From Actinomycetospora sp. TBRC 11914 (lineage in GTDB: Bacteria > Actinomycetota > Actinomycetes > Mycobacteriales > Pseudonocardiaceae): a DNA stretch of 64,000 nt. The position numbers and the translations under genes were made by a program. The DNA is taken from the NCBI RefSeq assembly GCF_012933465.1, contig NZ_JABBND010000001.1, positions 1,173,904 to 1,237,903 of the forward strand, in the 5' to 3' direction. Position 1 is the first letter of the stretch. Every line of letters begins with the position of its first letter. Of the stretch, positions 32,266-40,439 are shown piece after piece. Below the pieces are notes generated by a model. It made no database searches, was not told where the DNA came from, and saw only the letters and a program-made list of their open reading frames with translations.

Positions 32266-34761
32266 CTACCCGGCGAGGCGGCCCAGCACGGTGGGCAGCC
32301 GGTCCGGGTGGACCACGTCGAGCGACCGGGTGGCGCGGGTGAGCGCGACGTAGAGGTCGTTGAGCCCGCGCGGGGACTCCTCGACGATCCCGGACGGGTC
32401 GACGAGGACGACCGCGTCGAACTCCAGGCCCTTGGCGTCGGCGACCGTCGAGACCACCACCGCGACCTCGAGGTCCGCCGCGCCGCGCTCGTCGACCGCC
32501 GCGGTGTCCTGCCCGGTCCCGCCGACGGGCAGGCCGTCGGCCGCCAGCCGGTCGCGCAGCGCGTCCACCCGGGCGGCGGGAGCGAGGACGGCGACCCGGC
32601 CGTTGCCCTCGGCGTCGACGACGTCGTCGGCGACCGCGCGGGTCGTCGTCGCGACCTGGTGGTCGAGCGCGGAATCCGCGACGCCCACCGCGCGCGGCGG
32701 GATCCCCGACTCGCGCACCGACTCGGGCGGGGTCTGGGCCGGGTCGATGACGGCGAGGACGTCGGCCGCGACCTCGGCGATCTCGGCGGGGGTCCGGTAG
32801 TTCACGGTGAGGGCCTCGCGCCGCCACCGCGCCGCGACGTAGGGCGAGAGCACCTCGTGCCACGAGCCGGCCCCGTCGCGCGCCCCGGTCTGCGCGACGT
32901 CGCCGACCAGGGTCATCGAGCGGCTCGGGCAGCGGCGCATGAGCACCCGCCACGCCATCGGCGAGAGCTCCTGGGCCTCGTCGACGATGACGTGGCCGAA
33001 GGTCCAGGTCCGGTCCTCGGCGGCCCGCTCGGCCGCCGAGGCGTAGTTGGCCTCGCGGCTGCGGTCGGCCAGGACCGAGGCGTCGACGACGTCGGTCGGG
33101 CGCAGCAGCTCGGGGTCCCAGTCCTCCTCCATCGCGAGGATCTCCAGGACACCGGCGGCGTAGGCCTCGTCGGCCTCCCGCTTGCGCTCGGCCCGCTCCC
33201 GCTCGGCGGTGTCGTCCTCCCCGAGCAGCTCCGCGGCCTCGTCGAGCAGCACCGCGTCGGCGGGGGTCCACCAGTGCGGGTCGAGCAGGCCCCGGTCCGG
33301 GGTCGTCGCGGGCGGTGCGTCGCGGCGCAGCAGCGCCCGGTCGGCGTCGGTCCAGCCGCGGGTGGCGGCGCTGATCCGCTTCGGGTCGGTGTAGAGGTCG
33401 GCGAGCAGCTGCGGGGGCGTCAGCGTCGGCCACAGCGCGTCCAGCGCGGCGAGCAGGTCCTCGTCCTCGCGCATCGCGGCGCGGATGTCGGCGAGGTCGC
33501 CGCGGTCCAGCAGCTTCCGGTCGTCCTGCGCGACCTCCGGGTGGCTGCCCTCGCGGGAGATCCGGTCACGCTCGCGGCGGGCCAGGATGTCGATGGCCTC
33601 GCGGACGAACGTGCGCTTGGCGTCGTTGTGGGGCCGGCGGGTGCGGCGGGCGCGGGTGCGGGCCTGCGCGACGACGTCGCGGTCGATCTCGACGCGCTCC
33701 CCGTCGACGACGAGGGTGGTCGTCCCCCGCGGCAGCTCCTGGCGGTCCCGGACCGCCGCGGCGAGCACCTTGGCCATGTCGATCGAGCCCTTGCGGGCGG
33801 CGGCCTCGGCGGGCTCGTGGCGCTGCGCGGCGAGGCCCGGGTAGAGCTCGCCGACCGTCGAGAGCAGCACGCTGGTCTCGCCGAGCGAGGGCAGCACCTG
33901 CTCGATGTAGCGCAGGAAGGTCGGGTTGGGCCCGACGACGAGCACGCCGCGCTTCGCGAGCTGGCGGCGGTGGGTGTACAGCAGGTAGGCCGCGCGGTGC
34001 AGGGCCACCGCCGTCTTGCCGGTGCCGGGCCCGCCCTCGACGACGAGCACCCCGTTCACCCCGGAGCGGATGACCCGGTCCTGCTCGGCCTGGATCGTCG
34101 CGACGATGTCGCCCATGCGGCCGGTGCGCCCGGAGGACAGCGCCGCGAGCAGGGTGGCCTCCCCGGTCAGGCCCTGGCGCTGGGTGCCGTCGTGCTTCGC
34201 CGCCGCGGCCGCGGCCTCGGCGAGGTCGAGGATCTCGTCGTCGACCGCGAGGACCCGGCGGCTGCGGGTGCGCAGGTGCCGGCGCCGGCGCACGCCGTCC
34301 GGGTTGGCCGCCGTCGCCGTGTAGTACGGCCGCGCGACCGGCGCGCGCCAGTCGATCAGCAGCGGTTCGTAGTCGTGCTCCTCGTCGAGCAGCCCGAGCC
34401 GGCCGATGTAGGCGACCGGCTGGTCGAAGCCGGGGGTGTCGGGGTCCGCGGCGTCCGCCGAGCCCGGCGGGAGGACCGCGTCCGGCTCCACGTCGAGCCG
34501 GCCGAAGCACAGGCCCTCTTCGACCGCGGAGAGCGTGGCGAGCTGCTCGGAGTACATCGCGGCGGCGGCGTCGCGCTCGGAGACCGCCTGGGGTGTGCCG
34601 GTGGTCTCGTCGCGCAGCACCCGGGCGAGGAGCTCGGCGGTCTCCTTGCGCCGGGCGTCGAGACGCCCGTAGAGCATCGTCACGTAGGGCTGCTCGGCCG
34701 TGACCGGGTCCGAGCCGGGCTCGACGTCGGGCGGCGCTGTCGGGGACGCGGGGTGGGACAA
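32266..34761 (-). CDS. helR: UvrD-like helicase of the HelD/HelR RNA-polymerase-recycling type
   Basis: An 831-residue superfamily 1 protein. An N-terminal coiled arm (LYGRLDARRKETAELLARVL) and a DYEPLLIDWRAPVARPYYTATA module distinguish HelD-type ATPases from DNA helicases. Walker A is GGPGTGKTAVALHR, Walker B is VIVDEAQELSP, and SMTLVGDVAQTGA, LTVNYRTPAEIA and LYVALTRATRSLDVV are the later motifs. HelD/HelR removes stalled or rifampicin-bound RNA polymerase from DNA. The actinobacterial HelR group is rifampicin-inducible through a 19-bp RAE element; I do not see that element upstream (34762-34850). The 216-bp gap at 32050-32265 shows no gene. Confidence 0.85.
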   Translation of the reverse strand: MSHPASPTAPPDVEPGSDPVTAEQPYVTMLYGRLDARRKETAELLARVLRDETTGTPQAVSERDAAAAMYSEQLATLSAVEEGLCFGRLDVEPDAVLPPGSADAADPDTPGFDQPVAYIGRLGLLDEEHDYEPLLIDWRAPVARPYYTATAANPDGVRRRRHLRTRSRRVLAVDDEILDLAEAAAAAAKHDGTQRQGLTGEATLLAALSSGRTGRMGDIVATIQAEQDRVIRSGVNGVLVVEGGPGTGKTAVALHRAAYLLYTHRRQLAKRGVLVVGPNPTFLRYIEQVLPSLGETSVLLSTVGELYPGLAAQRHEPAEAAARKGSIDMAKVLAAAVRDRQELPRGTTTLVVDGERVEIDRDVVAQARTRARRTRRPHNDAKRTFVREAIDILARRERDRISREGSHPEVAQDDRKLLDRGDLADIRAAMREDEDLLAALDALWPTLTPPQLLADLYTDPKRISAATRGWTDADRALLRRDAPPATTPDRGLLDPHWWTPADAVLLDEAAELLGEDDTAERERAERKREADEAYAAGVLEILAMEEDWDPELLRPTDVVDASVLADRSREANYASAAERAAEDRTWTFGHVIVDEAQELSPMAWRVLMRRCPSRSMTLVGDVAQTGARDGAGSWHEVLSPYVAARWRREALTVNYRTPAEIAEVAADVLAVIDPAQTPPESVRESGIPPRAVGVADSALDHQVATTTRAVADDVVDAEGNGRVAVLAPAARVDALRDRLAADGLPVGGTGQDTAAVDERGAADLEVAVVVSTVADAKGLEFDAVVLVDPSGIVEESPRGLNDLYVALTRATRSLDVVHPDRLPTVLGRLAG

Positions 34762-34847
34762 GGACGACCTTCGTTCACTGTCGTGCGACGCCGGGACGGC
34801 GCTCCAGGATAGCCCCGCGTCGCGACTCCCTCTCGGGGACGAGCGCG

Positions 34848-35900
34848 TCAGGCCGGACGGTGCCGGGCGACCCCCTCGGCGTCCGGCTCGCGCACCACCC
34901 GGCTCTGGGCGGCGAGTACCTCGAGGTGGGCGTCGGTCTCCAGGACGGCCAGCATCCGGTGGAACGGCTCCAGGTCGGCCAGGCCCTTCTCGCGCCGCGT
35001 CCAGGTGAGCGCGGCCGCGACACCGGCGGCGGTCGGCTCGCCGGCCAGCGTGACCCGCTCGATCTCGTCGAGCCGGTGGGCGTGGTGCTCCAGGAGCTCG
35101 TCGACCCGGGCGTGGACGCTCGGGCGCACCGGCCCGTGGGCGGGCAGCAGCCGCCGGTCGGGCCGCTCGCGCACGCGGGCGAGCGAGCTCAGGAAGCGCG
35201 ACAGCGCGCCCGGCCGGGCGGCGGGCTCGAACCCGATCGAGGGCGTGATGTGCGGCAGCACGTGGTCCCCGGCGAAGAGGAGCCCCGGCCCGGCGTCGAG
35301 GCCGTCGCCGGTGTCGAACACCAGGTGCCCGCGGGTGTGGCCCGGCGTCTCGACCGCCTCCAGCACGCGCTCGCCGACCGTGACGCGCTCACCGTCGGCG
35401 AGCCACTGGTCGGGCGCGGCGTAGTCCGCCATCTCGTCGTCCGGGACGCTCGCGGGCAGCAGGCCGGCGAGCTCGTCGGCGAGCGACCCCGCGCCGGCCG
35501 CCCGCAGCGCCGTCTGCTGGGCCGTCATGGGCCGCGGGCGCCGCTCCATCTCCTCGAGCGAGTCGCGCTCGCCCGCCCCGAGGGCCACCCGCGCTCCGGT
35601 CTCGCGGCGCAGCGCGACCGCCTGCGTGTAGTGGTCACGGTGCATGTGCGTGACTAGGAACCGCGCGATGTCGCCCGGCACCGCACCCAGGCCGTCCAGC
35701 GCCCGGCCGAGCAGCTCGCGCGAGACCGTCAGGGTCCAGCCGCCGTCGACCAGGGTGAGCCGGTCGCCGTCGCGCAGCACGTAGACGTTGACCGCCCGCA
35801 GCGCGTCGGAGGGCAGCGGGAGCGGGACGCGCAGCACGTCGGGCGCGACGGTCTCCGGTTCCGGGCGGCTCCAGGCGTGGCGGTCCTCGTCGTCGGTCAC
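34848..35900 (-). CDS. Metallo-beta-lactamase-fold hydrolase
   Basis: A 350-residue MBL-fold enzyme. The metal motif is THMHRDHYTQ, followed by ETPGHTRGHLVF and FAGDHVLPHI, as in the glyoxalase II/LACTB2-like branch. The C-terminal helices (VDELLEHHAHRLDEI, WTRREKGL) match the winged-helix end of LACTB2-like proteins. GTG 35900 is the start; the same frame stays open far upstream but without coding features. It lies 5 bp downstream of the PPOX gene, so the two are co-transcribed. The substrate is unknown. Confidence 0.85.
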   Translation of the reverse strand: MTDDEDRHAWSRPEPETVAPDVLRVPLPLPSDALRAVNVYVLRDGDRLTLVDGGWTLTVSRELLGRALDGLGAVPGDIARFLVTHMHRDHYTQAVALRRETGARVALGAGERDSLEEMERRPRPMTAQQTALRAAGAGSLADELAGLLPASVPDDEMADYAAPDQWLADGERVTVGERVLEAVETPGHTRGHLVFDTGDGLDAGPGLLFAGDHVLPHITPSIGFEPAARPGALSRFLSSLARVRERPDRRLLPAHGPVRPSVHARVDELLEHHAHRLDEIERVTLAGEPTAAGVAAALTWTRREKGLADLEPFHRMLAVLETDAHLEVLAAQSRVVREPDAEGVARHRPA

Positions 35901-35905
35901 GCCGT

Positions 35906-36640
35906 TCAGGATGCCGCGCCCGCGCCCGTCCGCTCGGCGACCGGGTCGGCGGGGACCTCCGGACGGCCCTCGGCGGGCGACCCGGTCTCGTCCTCGGTCC
36001 CGGTTCGGACCGGCTCGTCGTGGCGCGCCGCGGCGCCGAAGTAGTCCCCGCCCTTCGCCTTGACCGCGTCGGTGCCCCAGCTCCGGTTCCGCTCCGCCGG
36101 CACGAGGCGCGGGATGTGCTTGCGGCAGTGGATGTAGGCCTCCTCCACCTCGACCACCACCCACACCTGCGCGCGTCGCCCCGGGACGCCGTCGGTCGGC
36201 AGCTCCGGGTACTCGAGGCGCAGGTCCGCGTCCGCGACGACCCGCGCCGAGCCGTTGACGTGCAGCCCGATCAGGGCCTCGGAGAAATCGATCATCAGCA
36301 GACCCACGTGGGGGTTCTCCGCGATGTTGCCGAGGCTCGCCATGACGCCGTTCCCGCGGTACTCCGGGTAGGCGACGTGGCGGTCGTCGAGCACGGTCAC
36401 GAAGCCCTCCGGCCCGGCGCGCAGGGAGGAGTCGCACTCGCCGCGGCGGTCGGCGGTGGCGACGAACATCATCGTCATCCCGCCGATGAAGTCCGTCATC
36501 GTCGGCAGCAGCCGATCGCACACCTGGTCGTCGTAGAAGCGGTCGGCCCGCTCGGCGGTGCCCCACTGTTCCTGGAGCGCGTGCTCGCCGTCCGAACCGG
36601 GGCGTCGAGGGCGGGCGCGCAGCAGCCTGGAGAAACGCAT
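35906..36640 (-). CDS. Pyridoxamine 5'-phosphate oxidase-family flavoprotein
   Basis: A 244-residue member of the PPOX split-barrel group that binds FMN or F420. Recognisable parts are MTDFIGGMTMMFVATADRRGECDSS (core MTMMFVATADRRG), YPEYRGNGVMASLGNIAENPHVGLLMIDF and LIGLHVNGSARVV. The last 60 residues are Asp/Glu/Pro-rich and not conserved. ATG 36640 has GAGGACC just before it; an in-frame ATG at 36781 runs through the promoter dyad. It heads a two-gene operon with the MBL hydrolase. Confidence 0.83.
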   Translation of the reverse strand: MRFSRLLRARPRRPGSDGEHALQEQWGTAERADRFYDDQVCDRLLPTMTDFIGGMTMMFVATADRRGECDSSLRAGPEGFVTVLDDRHVAYPEYRGNGVMASLGNIAENPHVGLLMIDFSEALIGLHVNGSARVVADADLRLEYPELPTDGVPGRRAQVWVVVEVEEAYIHCRKHIPRLVPAERNRSWGTDAVKAKGGDYFGAAARHDEPVRTGTEDETGSPAEGRPEVPADPVAERTGAGAAS

Positions 36641-37098
36641 GGTCCTCGTCTCGGTCGTCGGTCGGGGGGCGACGGCCCATGGGGAGCGGGTCCGACAGTA
36701 CGGACCCTGACGACGAGCTTCCGACGTCGCCCCCGACACCTCGGGAGCCGTTCGGAGCAACTTGAGCGTGACGTACATCACTCACCCTCCGCGTCCGGAG
36801 CGGCGCGCACCGCGTCCGGCGAGACCTCCGGCGCCCTGAGCAGCGAGGACGTGACCAAGCCGTGACCTGGGCCGGATCCGGCCCCGGAACGCCCGCCCGG
36901 TGTCCCTCGATCAGGGCCCCTACGGTGGTCCTCGGCGGGGTTGGAGACGACCCCGACCCCGGATCCGGTGCGCTCCCCCTGTCCCGGCGGATCCGGCCCC
37001 CGACCCGTGCGTGCGGGACAGGTGGACGCGCCGGGCCCCACCCGGCACCGGATCGCTCCCCCTCGACCGGGTCCCGGCGCCACCAGCAAGGACCGACC
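36641..37098. promoter_or_regulatory. 458-bp divergent region with a GGGTCCG/CGGACCC dyad
   Basis: No gene is supported here. GGGTCCG (36688-36694) and CGGACCC (36701-36707) form a perfect 7-bp dyad with a 6-bp spacer, 48 bp before the PPOX start, a good place for an operator. The lyase-side half is GC-rich and shows an AAGGA ribosome site at its end but no clear promoter. Confidence 0.4.
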
Positions 37099-38613
37099 AT
37101 GGCTCGACATCGCTCCGGGTCCCCCCGACCCGGACGGGCCGGCCCCGGCGTGTCCTCCCCGGAGGCCACCCCGCGCACGGGCTCCTGGCCCGCCGCCTTC
37201 GACGCCCCTGCGACCGGCCCCCGACCCGGCCGCGGGAAGCACCGTCACGACCCCGCGACCACCCCGCTCGACCTCGCCGCCATCGCCCGCGCCGCCGCGG
37301 CCGCGCGCGACGAGGGCGCGGTGACCGGCGACACGGGGGGCCTGCTGGACACCCGGGTCCCGCCGCAGGCCCCGCCGGCCCCGCGGCGGGCGCCCGTCGC
37401 CCCGCCGCCCGTGACGGGCGGGCTCCCGGCCCACCCCGCGCCGGTAACCGGGGGTTTCCCGACGTCGGCCGCTCCGGTGACAGGCGGCTTCCCGACCGAG
37501 GCCCCGCCGATGACCGGCGGCTTCCCGACCGAGGCCCCGCCGATGACCGGCGGCTTCCCGACGGAGGCCGCACGGCGGCACCGCCGCCCGGGTCCGCCGC
37601 CGCCCCCGGCGGGCGCGCCCGGCCCCGTCGTCCCCCCGCCCGCCGCCCCGGCCGGCGCTCGACGCACCTCGCACCGCGCACCCCGTGACCCGCGCTTCAT
37701 GACCCCGACGCGGGCCGCCGGGGCGCTGGCGCTGTTCGGGGCGCTCACGGGCGCGAGCGTGGCCGCGGCGAGCACCGGGCCGTCGTTCCTCGCCGACCCG
37801 CGCGCCGACACCGGCGAGCTCGTCCGCCCGGACGTCGCGGTCGCCCCCGCGGGGCTCTCCCAGCCGGCCGCGCACACCGCCACCGCGACTCCCCACACGG
37901 CGGCCACCGGTGCCCCGCACGCCACGACGGCGGCGCCGACCACCCACACGGCCGCGCCCGCCGCCCCGAGCGACGGCGGGAAGACCCTCTGGTCGGCCGA
38001 CTTCGCCGCGGACGGGCTGAAGAACTTCAGGTCGACGCCCTGGAACAACGTGGGCGCGTCGTCGCCCGCCGTCTCCGGCGGACTGCTGAACGTCTCCATG
38101 CCCGGCGGCGGCAAGCGGGCCGAGGTCGAGCCGAAGTTCGGGGCGCTGCAGGAGGGCGACCAGTACTTCTTCGGCTTCTCGGTGAAGCTCGCGCCGGACT
38201 TCCCGGTGAACACCTCCGACTGGCAGGTGATCACCCAGTTCAAGAACGACGGCGAGGGCACGCCGCCGCTGGAGCTCAAGGTCCAGAACGGCAAGTTCGT
38301 CCTGGACGGCGACGGGGGCGCGTTCTCGAAGGTCGTGGGGGACGCGACGCCCGGGCAGTGGACCCATCTGGCGCTGCAGGTGAAGTTCTCGTCGTCGGAC
38401 GGGACCGTGAGCGCGTGGCAGGACGGCGTGCAGAAGGTCGCCGACTACGCCCCGCCCTCCGGGACCATGTACGCGGGCAAGGACAGCTACGTGAAGACCG
38501 GCATCTACCGGGACACCTCGATCGAGCAGGCCGGCAAGCTGTCGTTCGGCTCCTGGGCGATCGGCACGACCCTCGGGTCGGTGAGCAAGGGCCTCCCGGC
38601 CGGGCTCGACTGA
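37099..38613 (+). CDS. Membrane-anchored polysaccharide lyase-like protein with repetitive cytoplasmic tail
   Basis: A 504-residue protein. Residues 1-200 are Pro/Gly-rich with five copies of an 11-residue unit of the form PxTGGFPTEAP (about 100-155). A hydrophobic anchor near 202-225 and an Ala/Thr/His-rich linker follow. From about 295 comes a jelly-roll domain (TLWSADFAADGLKNF, GKRAEVEPKFGALQEGDQYFFGFSVKL, given by its core RAEVEPKF and YFFGFSV, WQVITQFKN, GQWTHLALQVKFS, YVKTGIYRD), resembling heparin-lyase-I-like polysaccharide lyases. ATG 37099 has an AAGGA site. The glycan target is unknown, and a lectin-like role is possible. Confidence 0.72.
   Translation: MARHRSGSPRPGRAGPGVSSPEATPRTGSWPAAFDAPATGPRPGRGKHRHDPATTPLDLAAIARAAAAARDEGAVTGDTGGLLDTRVPPQAPPAPRRAPVAPPPVTGGLPAHPAPVTGGFPTSAAPVTGGFPTEAPPMTGGFPTEAPPMTGGFPTEAARRHRRPGPPPPPAGAPGPVVPPPAAPAGARRTSHRAPRDPRFMTPTRAAGALALFGALTGASVAAASTGPSFLADPRADTGELVRPDVAVAPAGLSQPAAHTATATPHTAATGAPHATTAAPTTHTAAPAAPSDGGKTLWSADFAADGLKNFRSTPWNNVGASSPAVSGGLLNVSMPGGGKRAEVEPKFGALQEGDQYFFGFSVKLAPDFPVNTSDWQVITQFKNDGEGTPPLELKVQNGKFVLDGDGGAFSKVVGDATPGQWTHLALQVKFSSSDGTVSAWQDGVQKVADYAPPSGTMYAGKDSYVKTGIYRDTSIEQAGKLSFGSWAIGTTLGSVSKGLPAGLD
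37488..37562 (+). repeat. 33-bp perfect tandem repeat inside the lyase gene
   Basis: The unit starting CTTCCCGACCGAGG is present twice without change (37488-37520 and 37521-37553) and a third partial copy follows. It encodes the PxTGGFPTEAP units. Identity at the DNA level suggests recent duplication or slippage, so copy number probably varies between strains. Confidence 0.75.
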
Positions 38614-38630
38614 CACGGCCTCCGCACGAC

Positions 38631-38676
38631 GACGGCCCGGTCACCTCCTCGACGACGAGGAGGTGACCGGGCCGTC
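38631..38676. terminator. Strong bidirectional hairpin
   Basis: Perfect 21-bp arms (38631-38651 and 38656-38676) surround a 4-nt loop ACGA; the stem begins GACGGCCCGGTC. It lies between the convergent lyase and integration host factor genes, 18 and 24 bp from their stops, and is the clearest terminator in the window. Confidence 0.8.
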
Positions 38677-38699
38677 GGCCGTTCCGGGGCCCTGGGGCC

Positions 38700-39011
38700 T
38701 CAGCTCAGGGCGCTGACGAGCGCCTCGCGCTGCCGGGCGCCGAGGCCCGCCACGCGACGGTCCTCGGGGATGCCGGCCTGCTCGAGGACGGCGGCCGCCT
38801 TGGCCGGGCCGTAGCCGGGCAGGGCGCGGACGAGCTGCGAGACCTTGGTCTTGCCCGCGATGGGGTCGCTCTTGCCGCGGTCCAGCACGGCGGGGATCGA
38901 CTCGTCTCCGCTCTTGATGCCGGCGAGCAGGGCCGAACGGGCCTGGCGCGCCTCACGCGACTTGGCCTGGGCGGCCTCGCGCTGCTCGGGGGTCAACGTC
39001 GGGAGTGCCAT
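38700..39011 (-). CDS. mihF: Integration host factor, actinobacterial type
   Basis: A 103-residue nucleoid protein. The start MALPTLTPEQREAAQ, the basic helix KSREARQARSALLAGIKSG, and the helix-hairpin-helix region VSQLVRALPGYGPAKAAAVLEQAGI (core LPGYGPAKA) identify mihF/sIHF. It binds and bends DNA and affects supercoiling and site-specific recombination. ATG 39011 has a GGAGAGGGAG site. The usual partner gene gmk is absent here and the neighbours are unrelated, so this may be a relocated or second copy. Confidence 0.93.
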   Translation of the reverse strand: MALPTLTPEQREAAQAKSREARQARSALLAGIKSGDESIPAVLDRGKSDPIAGKTKVSQLVRALPGYGPAKAAAVLEQAGIPEDRRVAGLGARQREALVSALS

Positions 39012-39372
39012 GACAGTCTCCCTCTCCTCACCTGCACAGGTCGTGGGGTCGGTGCCTGCCGGTCCCGCGCTCGGGCCGACGGGGCCATCGTGACCGGGGA
39101 CGGGTGTCCGACCGGCCACGACACACCATGGCGCACCGCATCTCGGGCTCGTGCGCCGGGGGCAGGTGGTCGACCCCGACGCGCCGATGGTTGCCGGACC
39201 GTACACCCCGTCGGCGCAGGACGACGCGCTGACCTGGTGGTATCTCACTCAGTAACCGCTATTGCGCCAATCGGGTGACAATTGTCCGATTCTCTTGGCG
39301 AGCCCCTGCACGAAGCGTGACGGTACGGGGGTCCGACACGACGCCGGACCCCACCGCACGAGGAGCATCACC
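39012..39372. promoter_or_regulatory. 361-bp divergent region with a nested dyad
   Basis: No gene is supported. Positions 39265-39300 hold a nested dyad: outer CGCCAA/TTGGCG, middle AATCGG/CCGATT and a central perfect GACAATTGTC (39277-39286). It lies in an unusually A/T-rich stretch about 75 bp before the DUF4190 start and is a good operator candidate for that gene. Confidence 0.5.
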
Positions 39373-40263
39373 ATGACCCAGCAGGCCGACCCCCGTCTCC
39401 CCCTCGTCGACACGTCGCTGGACGCCCAGACCACGGCTCCCGGCTTCCCCGCGCCCGGCACACCCACGGCCCAGCCCGCCGGGTGGCCGCCGGGAGAGTT
39501 CGCGGCGCCGCCCTCGCCCCCGGTCGGCGTCGGCCCGATGCCGCAGGGCCCCGCGGGCTGGGCACCGGGGGCGCCGACCCAGGCCCCCCTGAACACCCTG
39601 TCCTGGCTCTCGGTGGTGGTGGCCTTCGTCGCCTCGCCGGTCGCGATCGTGCTGGGCCTCGTCGCCCGCAAGCAGATCGCCCGCACCGGCGAGCGCGGCC
39701 GGGGCCTGGCGCTCACCGGCACGATCCTCGGCGCGGTGTTCACCGCCATCGGGATCGCGACCACGGTCCTGGTCCTGGTGCTGGCCACGACATTCAGCGC
39801 GTCCGTCCAGGCCACGACCACCCCGGCCCCCGTCGACACCGCCGGGTCCCCGGCCGCGCCCGCCGCACCCTCCGCGCCGGCCGCGCCCGCCGCACCGGCC
39901 GCCGACGACTCGGCCGGCCAGGCCCAGCTGATGGCCGGGTTCGTCCAGGTCGGTGCCGCGGCCGACACGATGTCCACCGACCTCGAGACCCACCGCGGCG
40001 ACCTCGACGCGATGCAGGCCGACTTCAAGGCCTACCGCGACGCCATCGCGCAGTTCCGGACGACGGCGACCACGGTCTCCCTCTCGCCCGCCGCGCGGCA
40101 GAAGGTGGACGCCGAGCTCGTCCCGGCCATCGACCGGGTCCTCGCCGACCTCGACACCCTGTCGACCTCGTCGAGCCAGAGCCGGCTCTCCGCCGCCGCC
40201 GACGCCCTGCAGCCCGACTCGCAGGCGATGGTCACCGCAGCCACGGCCGCCGTCGGCGGCTGA
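39373..40263 (+). CDS. DUF4190-type membrane protein with coiled extracellular tail
   Basis: A 296-residue protein. A Pro/Gly-rich cytoplasmic tail (residues 1-73) is followed by two hydrophobic helices of the DUF4190 type (LSWLSVVVAFVASPVAIVLG, then ARKQIARTGERGRGLALTG, then a second helix near 115-140). A Pro/Ala linker follows, then a helical domain (residues about 175-290) rich in Asp/Ala/Thr. AGGAGC precedes ATG 39373. The domain is common in actinobacterial envelope proteins of unknown role. It stands alone between two strong intergenic dyads. Confidence 0.75.
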   Translation: MTQQADPRLPLVDTSLDAQTTAPGFPAPGTPTAQPAGWPPGEFAAPPSPPVGVGPMPQGPAGWAPGAPTQAPLNTLSWLSVVVAFVASPVAIVLGLVARKQIARTGERGRGLALTGTILGAVFTAIGIATTVLVLVLATTFSASVQATTTPAPVDTAGSPAAPAAPSAPAAPAAPAADDSAGQAQLMAGFVQVGAAADTMSTDLETHRGDLDAMQADFKAYRDAIAQFRTTATTVSLSPAARQKVDAELVPAIDRVLADLDTLSTSSSQSRLSAAADALQPDSQAMVTAATAAVGG

Positions 40264-40274
40264 CCCCAGGGGGA

Positions 40275-40319
40275 CACGGCCCGGTGCCGGGGAGCACGTC
40301 TCCCCGGTGCCGGGCCGTG
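40275..40319. terminator. Hairpin between convergent genes
   Basis: 20-nt arms at 40275-40294 and 40300-40319 pair fully if two G-T wobbles are allowed, around a 5-nt loop. The arm begins CACGGCCCGG. It sits 12 bp past the DUF4190 stop and about 120 bp from the opposing methyltransferase stop. Confidence 0.7.
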
Positions 40320-40439
40320 CTGCTGCGCGCGGGTCCGGCCGACCCACGACCCGCGCTGATCAGGAGCACACCACGCATCCCCCAGCGCCGGCCGATATGC
40401 CGGATGTGCCCCTCGCCGGACCGGCCGACCGCCCCGACC

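Noticed and set aside
29879..33433. Long minus-strand open frame across eccB, kinase and helicase
   Set aside because: Wrong frame for all three genes and of low-complexity Arg/Pro/Ala composition.
30247..34812. Very long plus-strand open frame opposite the kinase and helicase genes
   Set aside because: It is an antisense shadow caused by high GC; its translation is Arg/Gly/Ala-rich without motifs, while the minus strand carries complete kinase and helicase signatures.
34762..34850. Rifampicin-associated element upstream of the HelR-like gene
   Set aside because: No match to the known 19-bp inverted repeat; the GCGACGC dyad there is different.
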